Shown here piece by piece: positions 44,705-54,530 of a DNA stretch of 64,000 nt (positions are counted from its first letter, which is position 1; every line of letters starts with the position of its first letter). The notes beneath the pieces were generated by a model. The model was not told the DNA's origin and did no database searches. It was given only the letters and a program-made list of their open reading frames with translations. A program made the position numbers and the translations under genes. The stretch spans positions 538,501 to 602,500 of the forward strand of contig NZ_CP032544.1 in assembly GCF_003867075.1 (NCBI RefSeq), written 5' to 3'. This stretch comes from Tenacibaculum mesophilum. GTDB taxonomy: Bacteria > Bacteroidota > Bacteroidia > Flavobacteriales > Flavobacteriaceae.

Positions 44705-47024
44705 AAGTCAATATTTTACATACTAATTCTTTGGTTAACGGTTGTCCGTTAGCCATTTTTTTGATGTTTTCAAAAGTAAACACAAAGCCACAACCATTTT
44801 TATACTCAGAACATCCATAGGCAGACTTACCTTTTAAAACAGTTCCTTTATTACATTTAGGGCAGGTTATTTTTTCACTGTCATTACGAGGAGTTTGTGA
44901 CGAAGTAATCTCTTCTTTTGTAGTATCTCCTTTTTTAGGTTCAAACTTTAAATTGAAGTTATCATCAAAACGAACCAAACCTTCTACTTTTTTATCTTCC
45001 TGTTTGAACCCTTTTAAGTTGGTTGTGCATCCTTTATCAAGTAAACGAATTAGTTGGTTTTCGGATATTTTTTTATCCATAAATTCAAAAGCCAACGTAA
45101 AATCACAACCATTTTTATAAGCAGAACAGCCATAAGCAGCACTTCCTTTTAATAATTGTCCTTTTTTACATTTTGGACATTCTTTACCAACAACTGTTTT
45201 CTTTTTAGAAGCTGTTTTTTTAGGTTTTTGTTGTGTTTTTTGAGCTTCGTAAGAAATTCGCTTGGTTTTAGAACTCGAACGTACTTCGTAGACCAAATCG
45301 TCTACCATTTTTTTCATCTGATTGATAAACGTAGCAGCATGGTATTCACCACGTTCAATTTCTTTCAGACGTTTTTCCCATAGTCCTGTTAATTCGGCAG
45401 ATTTTAAAAGCTCGTTATCAATTAAATCAATCAAATCGATACCAGTTTGGGTAGGAATAATTAACTTTTTTTGGCGTTCAATATATTTTCTTCTAAATAA
45501 CGTTTCAATAATACTCGCACGTGTAGATGGTCGTCCAATACCATTTTCTTTCATCAATTCACGCATTTCATCATCATCTACTTGCTTACCAGCAGTTTCC
45601 ATGGCACGTAACAAGCTCGCTTCGGTATAATTACGAGGTGGTTTGGTTTCTTTTTCTAAAAAAGAAGGTTCGTGCGGACCTTTTTCTCCTTTTTCAAAAG
45701 TTGGAAGCACATCTTTCTCTTCTGTTTTTTTAGAATCGTTTCCATATTCAAAAACAGCTCGCCAACCTTTGGTAAGTATTTCTTTTCCTGAAGTTCTAAA
45801 AGGCACTTTATCAGCTTCACCTTTAACTTCAGTTTTTGAAATATCGCTATCAGGATAAAACACGGCAATAAATCGTTTTACAATAATATCATATACCTGT
45901 TGTTGGTTGTATTGCAGATTGATTTCTACTCCTGTAGGAATAATGGCATGGTGATCGGTAACTTTCTTATCGTTAAAAACTTTACTCGATTTACGTATTT
46001 TTTTTCCTAATAAAGGTTGTGTTAACGAAGCATATTGTTTTAGTCCTTTTAAAATATTTGGAACCTTAGGATAAATATCATTCGGTAAAAAAGTAGTATC
46101 CACTCTAGGGTATGTAACTACTTTCATTTCGTATAATTTCTGAACAATTTTTAAGGTTTCATCTGCTGAAAACCCAAATTTGTTGTTGCAGTATACCTGT
46201 AAACCTGTTAAGTCAAAAAGTTTAGGTGCGTATTCTTTTCCTTTTTTCTTAGTAACCGAGGTTATTTCAAAATCACTTTCTTTTACTTTATCAGCGAAAG
46301 CTTGCCCTTCTTCTTTTTTAAGAAAACGACCTTCTTCACAACTAAATAAGGTTTCACGATATTGAGTTTGTAACTCCCAATAAGGTTCAGGTTTAAAGTT
46401 TTGAATTTCCTTATAACGATCTACCAACATAGCTAGGGTAGGAGTTTGTACCCTACCAATAGATAACACTTGTTTGTAACCGCCAAATTTTACAGTGTAC
46501 AAACGAGTAGCATTTAAACCTAATAGCCAATCACCAATAGCACGAGAAAATCCCGCGTAATATAAATTATTATAATCGTCGTTGTCTTTTAGGTTTTCAA
46601 ATCCTTCTTTAATTGCTTCTTCCGTTAGAGAAGAAATCCATAACCGTTGGATTTTACCTTTATAGTTTGCTTGATTGATAACCCATCGCTGAATAAGTTC
46701 TCCTTCTTGTCCAGCATCCCCGCAGTTGATAACCACATCGGCTTTTTCAAATAAAGACTTAACAATTTTGAACTGTTTCTGAATACCACTATCATTAGTA
46801 ACTTTCGTTTCAAAACGCTCAGGAAGCATCGGTAGGTTATTTAAATCCCAGCTTTTCCAGTGCGGTTTGTAGTCTTTAGGCTCTAAAAGTGTGCATAAAT
46901 GACCAAATGTATACGTAACTGCATAGCCGTTCCCTTCGAAATATCCATCTCGTTTGGTACTGGCTCCTAAGATATTAGCAATCTCACGGGCTACACTAGG
47001 TTTTTCGGCGATACAAACTTTCAT
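44697..47024 (-). CDS. topB: DNA topoisomerase III
   Basis: A 775-residue type IA topoisomerase. The Toprim domain has the acidic cluster in CGDAGQEGEL (101-110). The active-site Tyr is at about 305 (YPRVDTTFLP), and SIGRVQTPTLAML and the GIGRPSTRASIIETL region are present. The C-terminus holds two copies of a topoisomerase zinc-repeat domain (ECPKCKKGQLLKGSAAYGCS and CPKCNKGTVLKGKSAYGCSE). It relaxes and decatenates DNA, usually with a RecQ helicase. Single-gene unit between trmH and the ATP-grasp pair. Confidence 0.93.
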   Translation of the reverse strand: MKVCIAEKPSVAREIANILGASTKRDGYFEGNGYAVTYTFGHLCTLLEPKDYKPHWKSWDLNNLPMLPERFETKVTNDSGIQKQFKIVKSLFEKADVVINCGDAGQEGELIQRWVINQANYKGKIQRLWISSLTEEAIKEGFENLKDNDDYNNLYYAGFSRAIGDWLLGLNATRLYTVKFGGYKQVLSIGRVQTPTLAMLVDRYKEIQNFKPEPYWELQTQYRETLFSCEEGRFLKKEEGQAFADKVKESDFEITSVTKKKGKEYAPKLFDLTGLQVYCNNKFGFSADETLKIVQKLYEMKVVTYPRVDTTFLPNDIYPKVPNILKGLKQYASLTQPLLGKKIRKSSKVFNDKKVTDHHAIIPTGVEINLQYNQQQVYDIIVKRFIAVFYPDSDISKTEVKGEADKVPFRTSGKEILTKGWRAVFEYGNDSKKTEEKDVLPTFEKGEKGPHEPSFLEKETKPPRNYTEASLLRAMETAGKQVDDDEMRELMKENGIGRPSTRASIIETLFRRKYIERQKKLIIPTQTGIDLIDLIDNELLKSAELTGLWEKRLKEIERGEYHAATFINQMKKMVDDLVYEVRSSSKTKRISYEAQKTQQKPKKTASKKKTVVGKECPKCKKGQLLKGSAAYGCSAYKNGCDFTLAFEFMDKKISENQLIRLLDKGCTTNLKGFKQEDKKVEGLVRFDDNFNLKFEPKKGDTTKEEITSSQTPRNDSEKITCPKCNKGTVLKGKSAYGCSEYKNGCGFVFTFENIKKMANGQPLTKELVCKILTSK

Positions 47025-47170
47025 GAAAGTAATTTAGAGGGTCGAAATTACTAAATTATTTATGAATGTAGAATCTTACTTTTTATAATACTTAATATTT
47101 AAAATAGTTGGTATATTTAAAAAATAAAAAAATCGTTTTTAGCTATTTTTAAAAACAAAAATAAAAAAGA

Positions 47171-48604
47171 ATGAAAATAACAGAACTTATAAAACCTAAT
47201 ACATTTAATAACGAGAACCATTGGTATCCTAAGGTGCTGAATGCTACAATTCATCCAATGGTAAACTTTTTTTTAAACCTTGATAAAGAACGAATTATTG
47301 CTAGGTATTGTCACTTACATCCAAAAGTAAATGCAGATAAACTTAGAGAAATTTTATCGTATGAATGTAAGTACTTTTTATGGGGAGGAGCAGATTTGAT
47401 TAACTCAACATCGGCAGATGGAGATAAAAATATGGTTATTATAGAGAATAACTCATGCCCATCAGGTCAAAAATCAATGCCTTTGTTAGATGATAATAAA
47501 GAAGACGGAGTATATCGCTTGTTAATTGAAAGAACGTTTAAACCTATCTTAGAGAAAAAGCGAAAACTTGTTAAAGATGGTAGATTAGCGGTATTTTATG
47601 ATAAAAATTATATGGAAACATCAGGTTATGCAGCTGTTATAGCTGATGTTTTTAAAGAAGATGTTTTTCTTGTACCTTATTATTCAAATAAAGATAACGA
47701 TCATATAAAAATAGAAAATGAAATTTTTTATCTAAAACAAGAAGAAGAATGGATTCCGTTACGAGGTATTTTTAGATATGTAACTCAAAAACCATGGAAT
47801 AGATTCCCAATTAATAGTAAAACAAAGATTTTAAACCCTATTATTACTTGTTTGGCTGGAGGAAGAAATAAAATGGTAGCTGCCAAAGCATATGATATTT
47901 ACAACACAGAATTAGAAGAATATGGAATGAAAATAAATATTCCAGATACTATTTGGGATGTTAGCAAGAATGAAATTCCGTTGTGGGTAAAGAAAATGGG
48001 AGGACAAGCAGTTATAAAAATACCTTATAGTAATGCAGGACAAGGAGTTTTTACGATTGTTAACGAACAAGAACTAGAAGAGTTTATGAAGTTAGAAATC
48101 GAATATGAACGTTTTATTGTACAAAGTTTAATAGGTAACTATAATTGGAGTTCAGTAAGCACAAAAGGCAAATATTATCATGTTGGTACAATGCCAAATG
48201 CTAAAGGAGAAACGTTTGTATCAGACATTCGTATGATGATTAGTAGTACAAAAGATGGAATAAAACCATTGTGTATGTACTCGAGAAGAGCATTGCTACC
48301 GTTGGAAAACGACTTAGAAAGCAGTAAAGATTCTTGGCAAATGTTAGGAACTAACTTATCGGTTAAGTTAGGTGAAAATGAATGGACGTCAGACACTAAT
48401 CGTTTGTTAATTATGGACAGAAGAGATTATAACAAACTAGGTTTAGGTATAGACGATTTAATAGAAACTTTTATACAAACTGTACTTTCTACCATTGCTA
48501 TCGACAAAATGTGTATTAGTTTAATAAACTCGAATAAAAAGTTTAAAAAGAAACTATTTACTTCATTAAACAACGATAGTACGCTGTTAAACGAATTATA
48601 TTAA
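47171..48604 (+). CDS. ATP-grasp-like ligase paired with an AstE-type enzyme
   Basis: A 477-residue soluble protein. The middle to C-terminal part shows an ATP-grasp-like arrangement. A nucleotide-binding strand and loop (QAVIKIPYSNAGQGVFTI, about 281-298) is followed by RFIVQSLIGNYNW and by VGTMPNAKGETFVSDIRMMI with conserved Asp and Arg. The N-terminal part has ENNSCPSGQKSMPLL, like substrate loops of amino-acid or peptide ligases. It would join a carboxylate to an amine using ATP; the substrates are unknown. The gene for a zinc hydrolase of the AstE/aspartoacylase class follows after four bases, so synthesis and cleavage of the same amide bond are likely coupled. Confidence 0.6.
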   Translation: MKITELIKPNTFNNENHWYPKVLNATIHPMVNFFLNLDKERIIARYCHLHPKVNADKLREILSYECKYFLWGGADLINSTSADGDKNMVIIENNSCPSGQKSMPLLDDNKEDGVYRLLIERTFKPILEKKRKLVKDGRLAVFYDKNYMETSGYAAVIADVFKEDVFLVPYYSNKDNDHIKIENEIFYLKQEEEWIPLRGIFRYVTQKPWNRFPINSKTKILNPIITCLAGGRNKMVAAKAYDIYNTELEEYGMKINIPDTIWDVSKNEIPLWVKKMGGQAVIKIPYSNAGQGVFTIVNEQELEEFMKLEIEYERFIVQSLIGNYNWSSVSTKGKYYHVGTMPNAKGETFVSDIRMMISSTKDGIKPLCMYSRRALLPLENDLESSKDSWQMLGTNLSVKLGENEWTSDTNRLLIMDRRDYNKLGLGIDDLIETFIQTVLSTIAIDKMCISLINSNKKFKKKLFTSLNNDSTLLNELY

Positions 48605-48608
48605 AAGT

Positions 48609-49577
48609 ATGAGTATGGGACACCAGATTGAATATATTACCGAGTTTGATGTGAATCAAACACCTAAAAATTCTATTAAAAATTATTGGTTAAAGGTTAC
48701 TTCTAACGCAATGGGAATTCCCACGTGTATTCCTGTCATGGTAGCTAGAGGAAAAGAAGATGGTATTGTATTGGGACTTACAGCTGCGGTTCATGGAAAT
48801 GAATTAAACGGAATATCAGTTATTCAGCGATTATTTAAAGATTTAGATACAGAAAATTTAAAAGGAACAATTGTAGGAATTCCTGTGGTGAATGTACCTT
48901 CGTTTGTTCGAGGGACAAGAGTTTTTAGCGATGGGGTAGACATTAATAGAATAATGCCAGGAAAAGATAATGGAAATACCAGTGAAGTATATGCCAATCG
49001 TTTTTTGAATTTGGTAGTAAAGAAGTTTGATTATTTGTTAGACCTACATACAGCTAGTTTTGGTAGAGTGAATTCATTTTATATTAGAAGTGATATGAAC
49101 AATAAAGTCACCAAAAAATTAGCCTTATTACAAGATGCTGAAATTATAGTACATACACCACCATCAGACGGTACTTTACGAGGAGCTGCAGAAGAGTTAG
49201 GAATCCCATCTATTACTATCGAAGTGGGTAACCCAAATAGTTTTCAAAAGAAAATAATTAAAAGTGGAGTAGCAGGAGTACATAATGTATTGGCATATTT
49301 AGGAATTACGGATGATGAATATGAAACCTCTAAAAGAAATACAATAGTTTGTAAAAAATCCTATTGGTTATACACACAAGAAGGAGGGTTGCTCACAGTA
49401 CATGTAGATTTACGAGATATTGTAGAAGAAGGAGATCATATTGCTACACTACGAGATGTGTTTGGTAATAGAATTAAGAAATATTACGCTCCAGAAAGAG
49501 GTGTTGTAGTAGGAAAGAGTGTAAACCCCGTAAATCAATCAGGTGGACGTATTATTCATTTAGGGATTATAAAATAA
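48609..49577 (+). CDS. Succinylglutamate desuccinylase/aspartoacylase-family zinc hydrolase
   Basis: A 322-residue M14-like metalloenzyme. Zinc ligands are His62 and Glu65 (AAVHGNELNG) and His147 (LLDLHTAS), the substrate-binding DINRIMPG is at 111-118, and the likely catalytic Glu is 205 (ITIEVGNP). A C-terminal beta domain (about 245-320) resembles a biotinyl-lipoyl fold. The family cleaves N-acyl amino acids or small peptides. It is co-transcribed with the ATP-grasp-like gene (four-base gap), pointing to a shared substrate. Confidence 0.85.
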   Translation: MSMGHQIEYITEFDVNQTPKNSIKNYWLKVTSNAMGIPTCIPVMVARGKEDGIVLGLTAAVHGNELNGISVIQRLFKDLDTENLKGTIVGIPVVNVPSFVRGTRVFSDGVDINRIMPGKDNGNTSEVYANRFLNLVVKKFDYLLDLHTASFGRVNSFYIRSDMNNKVTKKLALLQDAEIIVHTPPSDGTLRGAAEELGIPSITIEVGNPNSFQKKIIKSGVAGVHNVLAYLGITDDEYETSKRNTIVCKKSYWLYTQEGGLLTVHVDLRDIVEEGDHIATLRDVFGNRIKKYYAPERGVVVGKSVNPVNQSGGRIIHLGIIK

Positions 49578-49665
49578 CTATCAAAAAGGCTGTTTTAACA
49601 GACCTTCATTTTAATGTATTAGTAAAAAAGAATATAATTTATTTCATAAAAATTATAAGAAATTT

Positions 49666-49705
49666 AAAAACATCAAACTCGCCAATTGGCGAGCTTGATG
49701 TTTTT
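49666..49705. terminator. Bidirectional terminator between the AstE-type gene and the DUF2911 gene
   Basis: An 18-bp stem with one A-C mismatch (49666-49683 with 49688-49705), AATT loop, A-run and T-run flanks. Confidence 0.85.
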
Positions 49706-49725
49706 AAAAAAGTTTAGCAGAAAAA

Positions 49726-50568
49726 TTACTTCATTTCAGCAATAAACTCTTTGTTCATTTTCACATAATCAGCATTTCCAGCTTTTTCAGCACCTGCTAA
49801 TGAAGCTTTAGCTGCTTTAACAGCACCTTTTTTATCACCAGCTTTAGCTAAGATTAAAGATTGTTGACGTAAGTACCAAAAGCGAGGTTGGTCTTTAGTC
49901 ATGTCAACCGCTTTGTTAATCCAATTTTTAGCTTTGTTAATATCTTTTCCTTCTTGTAAATAGTAAACAGCAGAAGAAAAATAATCGTTAGCAGAAGGAC
50001 CTCCCATTACTTGAGCAATGCTTTTTTCTACCGCTTTATCAGTAGGAGTATTGAATTTTACACCAACGTAAGCATTTTCCCATAAAATACCTAATACGGC
50101 AGAATCGTTTGTTAAGTCATCAATACTCATTGTAAACGTTTCAATTTTCATAGGCATAGCTTCAACTTTTGCAGTCGTAGATACAGCTACTTTAGAGTCA
50201 TCCCACTTTTTTGGAGTTCCCCAGTTATTAGTATCAGAATAAAAAATTACTTCCCAAGAATCTTTTCCTGGTTTTGTATACAAAGCATATGTGCCTTTTT
50301 TTAATATTTTACCGTCAATAGTAACATCATCGCTAAAACTAACTTTAGTATTTTGATTAGCTCCTGTTCTCCAAACTTTTCCATAAGGAACCAAATCTCC
50401 AAAAATAGTTCTTCCTTTCATACTAGGTCTAGAGTACTCAACTGTTACATCTGTTAAACCAACACTTTGCTCTAATTTAGCAGAAGGACTAGGTGCTGGG
50501 GTTTTTAATTGCGCATTAATACTTGTTGAAATTGCAACAACAAATAAACTTAAAAGTATTTTTTTCAT
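49726..50568 (-). CDS. DUF2911 exported protein with TPR-like tail
   Basis: A 280-residue protein with a signal peptide (about 1-19, ISTSINAQ). The DUF2911 domain spans about 25-175: VTVEYSRPSMKGRTIFG, PYGKVWRTGANQNTKV, GKILKKGTYALYTKPGKDSW and WENAYVGVKF. Residues 195-280 form helical pairs of TPR type. The domain is common in Bacteroidota envelope proteins and its function is not known. Single gene, convergent with the ATP-grasp/AstE pair. Confidence 0.85.
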   Translation of the reverse strand: MKKILLSLFVVAISTSINAQLKTPAPSPSAKLEQSVGLTDVTVEYSRPSMKGRTIFGDLVPYGKVWRTGANQNTKVSFSDDVTIDGKILKKGTYALYTKPGKDSWEVIFYSDTNNWGTPKKWDDSKVAVSTTAKVEAMPMKIETFTMSIDDLTNDSAVLGILWENAYVGVKFNTPTDKAVEKSIAQVMGGPSANDYFSSAVYYLQEGKDINKAKNWINKAVDMTKDQPRFWYLRQQSLILAKAGDKKGAVKAAKASLAGAEKAGNADYVKMNKEFIAEMK

Positions 50569-50640
50569 GATAAAGGTTTATTTAGAGTATAAAATTACCA
50601 TCTTATATTATGGTAAAATGTTAACAAAAACTTAAATTTA

Positions 50641-50679
50641 TTGTTTATAAACATGTTTAATCGTAATATTGCAATATTA
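50641..50679 (+). promoter_or_regulatory. ACR3 promoter with palindromic operator
   Basis: TTG (50641-50643), 20 bases, TAATATTG (50664-50671) fits the phylum's promoter layout. The -7 box is the left half of a perfect 16-base palindrome TAATATTGCAATATTA (50664-50679), well placed for an ArsR-type repressor. No arsR gene is in the window. Confidence 0.55.
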
Positions 50680-50695
50680 TAATAAAACGATAAAA

Positions 50696-51736
50696 ATGTT
50701 AACAAAAAAATTAAGCTTTTTAGATAAAAATTTAACGTTATGGATTTTTGTAGCTATGATGTTAGGAGTTAGTATAGGATATATATACCCTGAAATATCC
50801 GGTAAAATAAATGCATTAAGTACTAACTCAACTAATATACCCATTGCAATTGGGTTAATTTTAATGATGTACCCTCCTTTAGCAAAAGTGAATTATGCGT
50901 TATTACCAAAAGTGTTTACAAATAAAAAAATACTACTAACTTCACTTTTACTTAATTGGGTAATTGGCCCTGTTTTAATGTTCTTTTTAGCGTTATTTTT
51001 TTTACATGATTATCCAGAGTATATGACTGGGTTAATTTTAATAGGTTTAGCCCGGTGTATAGCTATGGTTTTGGTTTGGAATGATTTAGCTGAAGGAAGT
51101 AGTGAGTATGGAGCAGGTTTGGTAGCTTTAAATAGTATATTTCAAGTATTTGCTTATAGTTTTTATGCGTGGATGTTTATTACTATTTTGCCCCCTTATT
51201 TTGGCTTTGAAGGTGTCGTAGTAGACATATCTATTTTAACAATTGCAGAAAGTGTAGCTATTTATTTAGGTATACCATTTATTATGGGAATTTTAAGTAG
51301 ATATATTTTAGTGAAGTTAAAAGGTGAAGAATGGTATAATACCAAATTCATACCTTCTATATCTCCATTAACTTTAATAGCTTTATTATTTACTATAATA
51401 ATAATGTTTTCCTTAAAAGGAGAGTTAATAGTTAAAATACCTTTAGATATTTTATTAATAGCAGTTCCTTTATTACTGTATTTTGCTCTTATGTTTATTA
51501 TCGGCTTTTTTATAACCAAAGCTACAGGAGCTACTTACGACAAAACAACAGCTGTAGCTTTTACTGCGGCAGGTAACAATTTTGAGTTAGCAATTGCTGT
51601 AGCAATTGCTGTATTTGGATTAAACTCAGGAGAAGCTTTTACAGGAGTAATAGGGCCTTTAGTAGAGGTTCCAGCATTAATTTTACTAGTAAAAGTATCT
51701 TTTTGGCTGAAGAAGAAATATTTTAGTAAAAATTAA
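50696..51736 (+). CDS. ACR3-family arsenite efflux transporter
   Basis: A 346-residue membrane protein with ten helices of the BART superfamily. The essential Cys of ACR3 is at 121 ([14 protein letters not shown]), and the conserved Glu lies in [14 protein letters not shown]. It exports arsenite (perhaps antimonite) driven by proton motive force. I chose ATG 50696; the in-frame TTG at 50669 lies inside the promoter. No arsenate reductase or ArsR is adjacent. Confidence 0.9.
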   Translation: MLTKKLSFLDKNLTLWIFVAMMLGVSIGYIYPEISGKINALSTNSTNIPIAIGLILMMYPPLAKVNYALLPKVFTNKKILLTSLLLNWVIGPVLMFFLALFFLHDYPEYMTGLILIGLARCIAMVLVWNDLAEGSSEYGAGLVALNSIFQVFAYSFYAWMFITILPPYFGFEGVVVDISILTIAESVAIYLGIPFIMGILSRYILVKLKGEEWYNTKFIPSISPLTLIALLFTIIIMFSLKGELIVKIPLDILLIAVPLLLYFALMFIIGFFITKATGATYDKTTAVAFTAAGNNFELAIAVAIAVFGLNSGEAFTGVIGPLVEVPALILLVKVSFWLKKKYFSKN

Positions 51737-51768
51737 ATAGAGATTAAAATATCTTACATCCTTAAATA

Positions 51769-51801
51769 AAAAAATCAATACTTCTAAGTATTGATTTTTT
51801 T
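51769..51801. terminator. Bidirectional terminator between the ACR3 gene and gldG
   Basis: A nearly perfect 15-base inverted repeat (51769-51783 with 51786-51800) flanked by A- and T-runs. Confidence 0.8.
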
Positions 51802-51821
51802 ATTTAAGAACTATAATACAA

Positions 51822-53462
51822 TTAAGAGTATTTCTTCTTCCTCCAGTAATTAAACCCAAAGCCAAACAGAGCTAATAAAACTAAGGGAATACCAATATTC
51901 ATAAATTGCCAAAAACGTTTTTCAGTAAAAGCACGTTGTTTATCCAATAAGTTAATTTGAATGGTTTTATTGCGTAATTGGATCAATCCAGAATCGTCTA
52001 ATAAATAATCAATAGCATTGATTAAAAACTCTTTATTACCAAACTGTTCTCCTGTCCATTTATCTAAGGACAAATCGTGAGGTTTTCCTTTTAAAATCTG
52101 ATTTCTACCTACATCACCGTCAGCAATTACAATCATTTTATTGTTTGTACTCTCAGCTTTAAAATCAGGAGCGTCAAAAGGTTTCATTCTGTTTTTATAA
52201 GCAGAAGGAATGTTACCTTCTATAAGAACAGCTAATAATTGTGGACCTGAAGCAAATTCATTTTCTTTTGGTTCTTTGGCGATACTTTGTAACTCAATAA
52301 AGTTGGGAGTTCCTGTTTGTTTGGTAAGTACAGAAGTTACTAATAACGGAGTCTTTTTTAAGTTTCCTTTCAAAGTATCTATTTGAGTAGCAAAACGAAA
52401 ACGAACAGGTGCAACATTTTTAGTAATCGGGTGGTTCGGATTGCCACTAACTAGTGGATGATAAAACCAATTTAAGTGTTGAAACTGTGTTTGATTTCCT
52501 ACATTTCCTGTGGCTAACGGAATTTTAGCTGAATACAAATCTTGAATGAGTTTATTGTTTACACGAACTTGATATCCAAACAATAAGTCCGTTAAATTCA
52601 AATCACGAGGAAATGCTAACATTTTTCCTTCATTGTATAAACTATCAGTATCCGCATAGTTATTATCTAGCATCCATAAACTTTTACCACCGTTTGCTAT
52701 AAACTGATCAACGGTAAGCTTTTCCTCTTCTGTAAAACGCTCGGTAGGTTTAGCAATAATTGCTAAATCGTATGCTCTTAAGTCTTTTAAGGTTTTTTGC
52801 GGATTATTAGCAACACTATCTAATGTAAACTTAGCTAAACGATATTTTTTACCAACTTCACTTAACAAACTATATTGATAAATATCTTGCAACTCACCAT
52901 TACCAGCTAATACCGCTATTTTTTGTCTTTCTTTTAAAGTAACATTATGTAATGCATTAGCAAAAGAATACTCTAACTTTTCAACAGCATTTTGTAGCTG
53001 AGCTTCTTGAGTCTTAGCAATTGAGTTAGGAAGTAAAGAAATTAACTCTACTTTTTTACCATAAGTGATTTCAGCCCAAGGAAAAATAATAGCTTCAGAT
53101 AACTTTCCATCTTCTTCTACAGTTAACTGGCTAGGCATCATTCCTCTTTTTACCAAACGTTCACGAATATTATCAGGGTTGATAAAACGGAAACGAATAT
53201 TGGCGTTTTTAGCTTGTAATTCTTCTAAAAACTGGCGTGTCTCTATTTGTAAACGTTTAAATTCCGCAGGAAAATCACCTTCTAAGAATACATGAATCGT
53301 TAGTGGGGTATCAATTTTATCAATAAGATTTTCACTTACTTCAGATAAGGTATAACGTTTGTCCTGTGTTAAATCGAAACGTTTGTAAACTGAATTAGCG
53401 ATGTAATTAACAATTAACAGTCCGATAAGGGCTAATGCAATATGTTGTAATTTCTTATTCAT
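51822..53462 (-). CDS. gldG: Gliding-motility ABC transporter component GldG
   Basis: A 546-residue protein with an N-terminal helix (about 8-24), a large periplasmic GldG/IFT52-like region (DKRYTLSEVSENLIDKIDTP at the start of the mature part, then PLTIHVFLEGDFP), and a C-terminal helix (about 520-540, IGIPLVLLALFGFGFNYWRK). With GldA and GldF it forms an ABC transporter needed for gliding in Flavobacterium. The gene overlaps gldF by eight bases. GldA is encoded outside this window. Confidence 0.93.
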   Translation of the reverse strand: MNKKLQHIALALIGLLIVNYIANSVYKRFDLTQDKRYTLSEVSENLIDKIDTPLTIHVFLEGDFPAEFKRLQIETRQFLEELQAKNANIRFRFINPDNIRERLVKRGMMPSQLTVEEDGKLSEAIIFPWAEITYGKKVELISLLPNSIAKTQEAQLQNAVEKLEYSFANALHNVTLKERQKIAVLAGNGELQDIYQYSLLSEVGKKYRLAKFTLDSVANNPQKTLKDLRAYDLAIIAKPTERFTEEEKLTVDQFIANGGKSLWMLDNNYADTDSLYNEGKMLAFPRDLNLTDLLFGYQVRVNNKLIQDLYSAKIPLATGNVGNQTQFQHLNWFYHPLVSGNPNHPITKNVAPVRFRFATQIDTLKGNLKKTPLLVTSVLTKQTGTPNFIELQSIAKEPKENEFASGPQLLAVLIEGNIPSAYKNRMKPFDAPDFKAESTNNKMIVIADGDVGRNQILKGKPHDLSLDKWTGEQFGNKEFLINAIDYLLDDSGLIQLRNKTIQINLLDKQRAFTEKRFWQFMNIGIPLVLLALFGFGFNYWRKKKYS

Positions 53463-54174
53463 TTTTTAACTGTTGTTTAGTGATGAATAAAAAGAAGAAT
53501 GTAACACTGATAAAATAGATTAAATCACGAGTATCTATTACACCACGACTAATGCTTTTAAAGTGTTCGTTAATACCAAATTGTTGTAAAGTGTATCCTG
53601 AGTTTCCTAAAGAAGAACCTACAGCATCAAAACCATAGAATAAAGCAAAAGTGATAAATACACTTAAAATAAATGCCACAATTTGATTTTTGGATAGGGT
53701 AGAAGTAAACAATCCAACAGCTGTATAAGTTGCTGCTAAAAATAATAAACCTAAATACGAACCTATAGTACTACCTACATCTAAATTTCCAACAGGACTT
53801 CCTAATTGATATACAGTATATGTATAGGTTAATGTTGGTAATATGGCGATGACAACTAACAAAAGAGAAGCAAAAAACTTACCCAGTACAATTTGCCAAT
53901 CGGTAAGCGGTTTCGTTTTTAGAATTTCAATAGTTCCGCTATTAAATTCATCAGCAAAACTTTTCATTGTAATAGCAGGAATCAGGAATAAGAACAACCA
54001 TGGAGCTAAATAAAAAAAGCTATTTAAATCGGCAAACCCCGCATTTAAAATGTTGAAATTGTCTTTAAATACCCATAAAAATAAGCCATTCACAAGTAAA
54101 AATACTCCAATAACCAAATAGGCAATGGGAGAGGCAAAAAATGAGTTAAATTCTTTCTTTAGTAGTGGTAACAA
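53455..54174 (-). CDS. gldF: Gliding-motility ABC transporter permease GldF
   Basis: A 239-residue permease with six membrane segments. The start KKEFNSFFASPIAYLVIGVF and the loop AITMKSFADEFNSGTIEILK with TKPLTDWQIVLGKFFA are typical of GldF and ABC-2 permeases. It works with GldA (ATPase) and GldG. It follows the monooxygenase-like gene by 54 bases and overlaps gldG, so it is probably the third gene of a four-gene minus-strand unit. Confidence 0.93.
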   Translation of the reverse strand: MLPLLKKEFNSFFASPIAYLVIGVFLLVNGLFLWVFKDNFNILNAGFADLNSFFYLAPWLFLFLIPAITMKSFADEFNSGTIEILKTKPLTDWQIVLGKFFASLLLVVIAILPTLTYTYTVYQLGSPVGNLDVGSTIGSYLGLLFLAATYTAVGLFTSTLSKNQIVAFILSVFITFALFYGFDAVGSSLGNSGYTLQQFGINEHFKSISRGVIDTRDLIYFISVTFFFLFITKQQLKNE

Positions 54175-54228
54175 TGTATAACTATTTTAGTTGTTTATAA
54201 TGTTTAGTTATTTTCATAGAGGTATTGA

Positions 54229-54525
54229 CTAAGGTAGCGATTCAACTTTATCTACACTCCAAACAAGTGGTTTATCATTAAATAGTATTTTGGTTTGTGC
54301 CCAAATTCCTTTAAATAAATCAGAATTTCTGTAGTTTTCTAAATCTTGCTCAGTATTCCAATAACTATAAGTGAAAAATATATTTGGATTCGTTTTGTCT
54401 CTATACAACTCTAATAAACGGCAACCAGGTGAATTTCGTATAAACTCTTTTTTGGAATTAAAGTTGTTTAAAAATTCTTTAATTTTTTCTGGCTTAAAAC
54501 TCATTTTTACAATTCGTACAAACAT
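54229..54525 (-). CDS. Antibiotic-biosynthesis-monooxygenase (ABM)-domain protein
   Basis: A 98-residue ferredoxin-like-fold protein (FVRIVKMSFKPEKIKEFL, SPGCRLLELYRDKTNPN, TYSYWNTEQDLENYRNS). ABM proteins act as small cofactor-free oxygenases or heme-degrading enzymes, or bind ligands; the substrate here is unknown. It follows the SAM hydrolase gene by five bases, so the two are co-transcribed. Confidence 0.82.
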   Translation of the reverse strand: MFVRIVKMSFKPEKIKEFLNNFNSKKEFIRNSPGCRLLELYRDKTNPNIFFTYSYWNTEQDLENYRNSDLFKGIWAQTKILFNDKPLVWSVDKVESLP

Positions 54526-54530
54526 ATATT

